Source: a virus
IMG/VR virus record: IMGVR_UViG_3300004369_000070
Span: 1 to 33,600 of that record
Length of the DNA: 33,600 bases
Strand: one strand, 5' to 3'
Each line of letters begins with the position of its first letter. Position 1 is the stretch's first letter. Positions 33,518 through 33,600 of the stretch are shown here, piece by piece. The translations under genes and the position numbers were made by a program. A model generated the notes under the pieces. The model made no database searches. It was not told where the DNA came from and worked only from the letters and a program-made list of their open reading frames with translations.

Positions 33518-33600
33518 TCAGAGACCGTTGATGTAGTCAGCAAGTGCCTCATCATACTCTTCTTTGGTGTTAAAAACTCGACCGTGAATCTCACGGGGAT
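33518..33600 (-). CDS. C-terminus of a small gene (start beyond window)
   Basis: Twenty-six codons before TGA 33518-33520 read PREIHGRVFNTKEEYDEALA and DYINGL. The pattern HG-x-x-F-x-T-x-EEY-EA-ADY-NG is one I recall from the ends of small cyanophage proteins. The rest of the gene is not visible. Function unknown. Confidence 0.65.
   Translation of the reverse strand, partial: PREIHGRVFNTKEEYDEALADYINGL

Overview
The window is part of the late, virion-structure region of a T4-like myovirus, most probably a marine cyanophage infecting Synechococcus or Prochlorococcus. The basis is an AT-rich sequence with every gene on the minus strand, the T4 order gp25-gp6-(gp7-like)-gp8-...-gp13-gp14-gp15-gp16, giant baseplate proteins full of Gly/Thr/Val-rich beta repeats, and several micro-genes whose sequences resemble ones I recall from cyanophage genomes. 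No database search was possible; names rest on recognition of protein sequence and gene order. Transcription runs from high to low coordinates.

Right end (33600-31107): a cluster of small genes. A partial gene, a 45-aa and a 56-aa gene end at a strong rho-independent terminator (33133-33159). A gene-poor stretch of about 390 bases follows, holding a perfect T4-type late box (TATAAATA). Then come three genes (58 aa, 66 aa and a 256-aa glycosyltransferase-like protein), each preceded by its own near-perfect sigma70-type promoter (TTGACA, 17-base spacer, TATACT or TATAAT). This looks like an early-expressed insert within late territory. A 43-aa basic micro-gene follows the glycosyltransferase.

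Middle (31085-13861): a conserved 227-aa protein of unknown role, a 53-aa protein, then the baseplate wedge block: gp25, gp6, a 4092-aa gp7-like giant and a 517-aa gp8. T4 gp9, gp11, gp12 and wac are not recognisable. Their place is taken by a 2553-aa DUF4815-type protein (13854-6193), probably the gp10/tail-fibre-connector equivalent.

Left end (6191-1): two micro-genes and a 128-aa beta-sandwich protein, then the neck and tail-completion genes gp13, gp14 and gp15, the small terminase gp16, and the first 526 codons of a coiled-coil/fibre-like virion protein that runs off the window. gp17, the large terminase, would be expected beyond it.

The products should build the contractile-tail baseplate wedge (gp25, gp6, gp7-like, gp8, gp10-like), join tail to head (gp13, gp14, gp15) and start DNA packaging (gp16). 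Late-type NATAAATA boxes sit 21-23 bases upstream of gp25, gp8 and gp13, embedded in or next to the stop codon of the preceding gene. The most striking feature is a set of short beta-rich modules shared between otherwise unrelated structural proteins (gp14, gp15, gp8, the DUF4815 protein and the giant), including a 29-base identical DNA stretch between gp14 and the giant gene, which suggests these proteins grow and diversify by exchanging modules.
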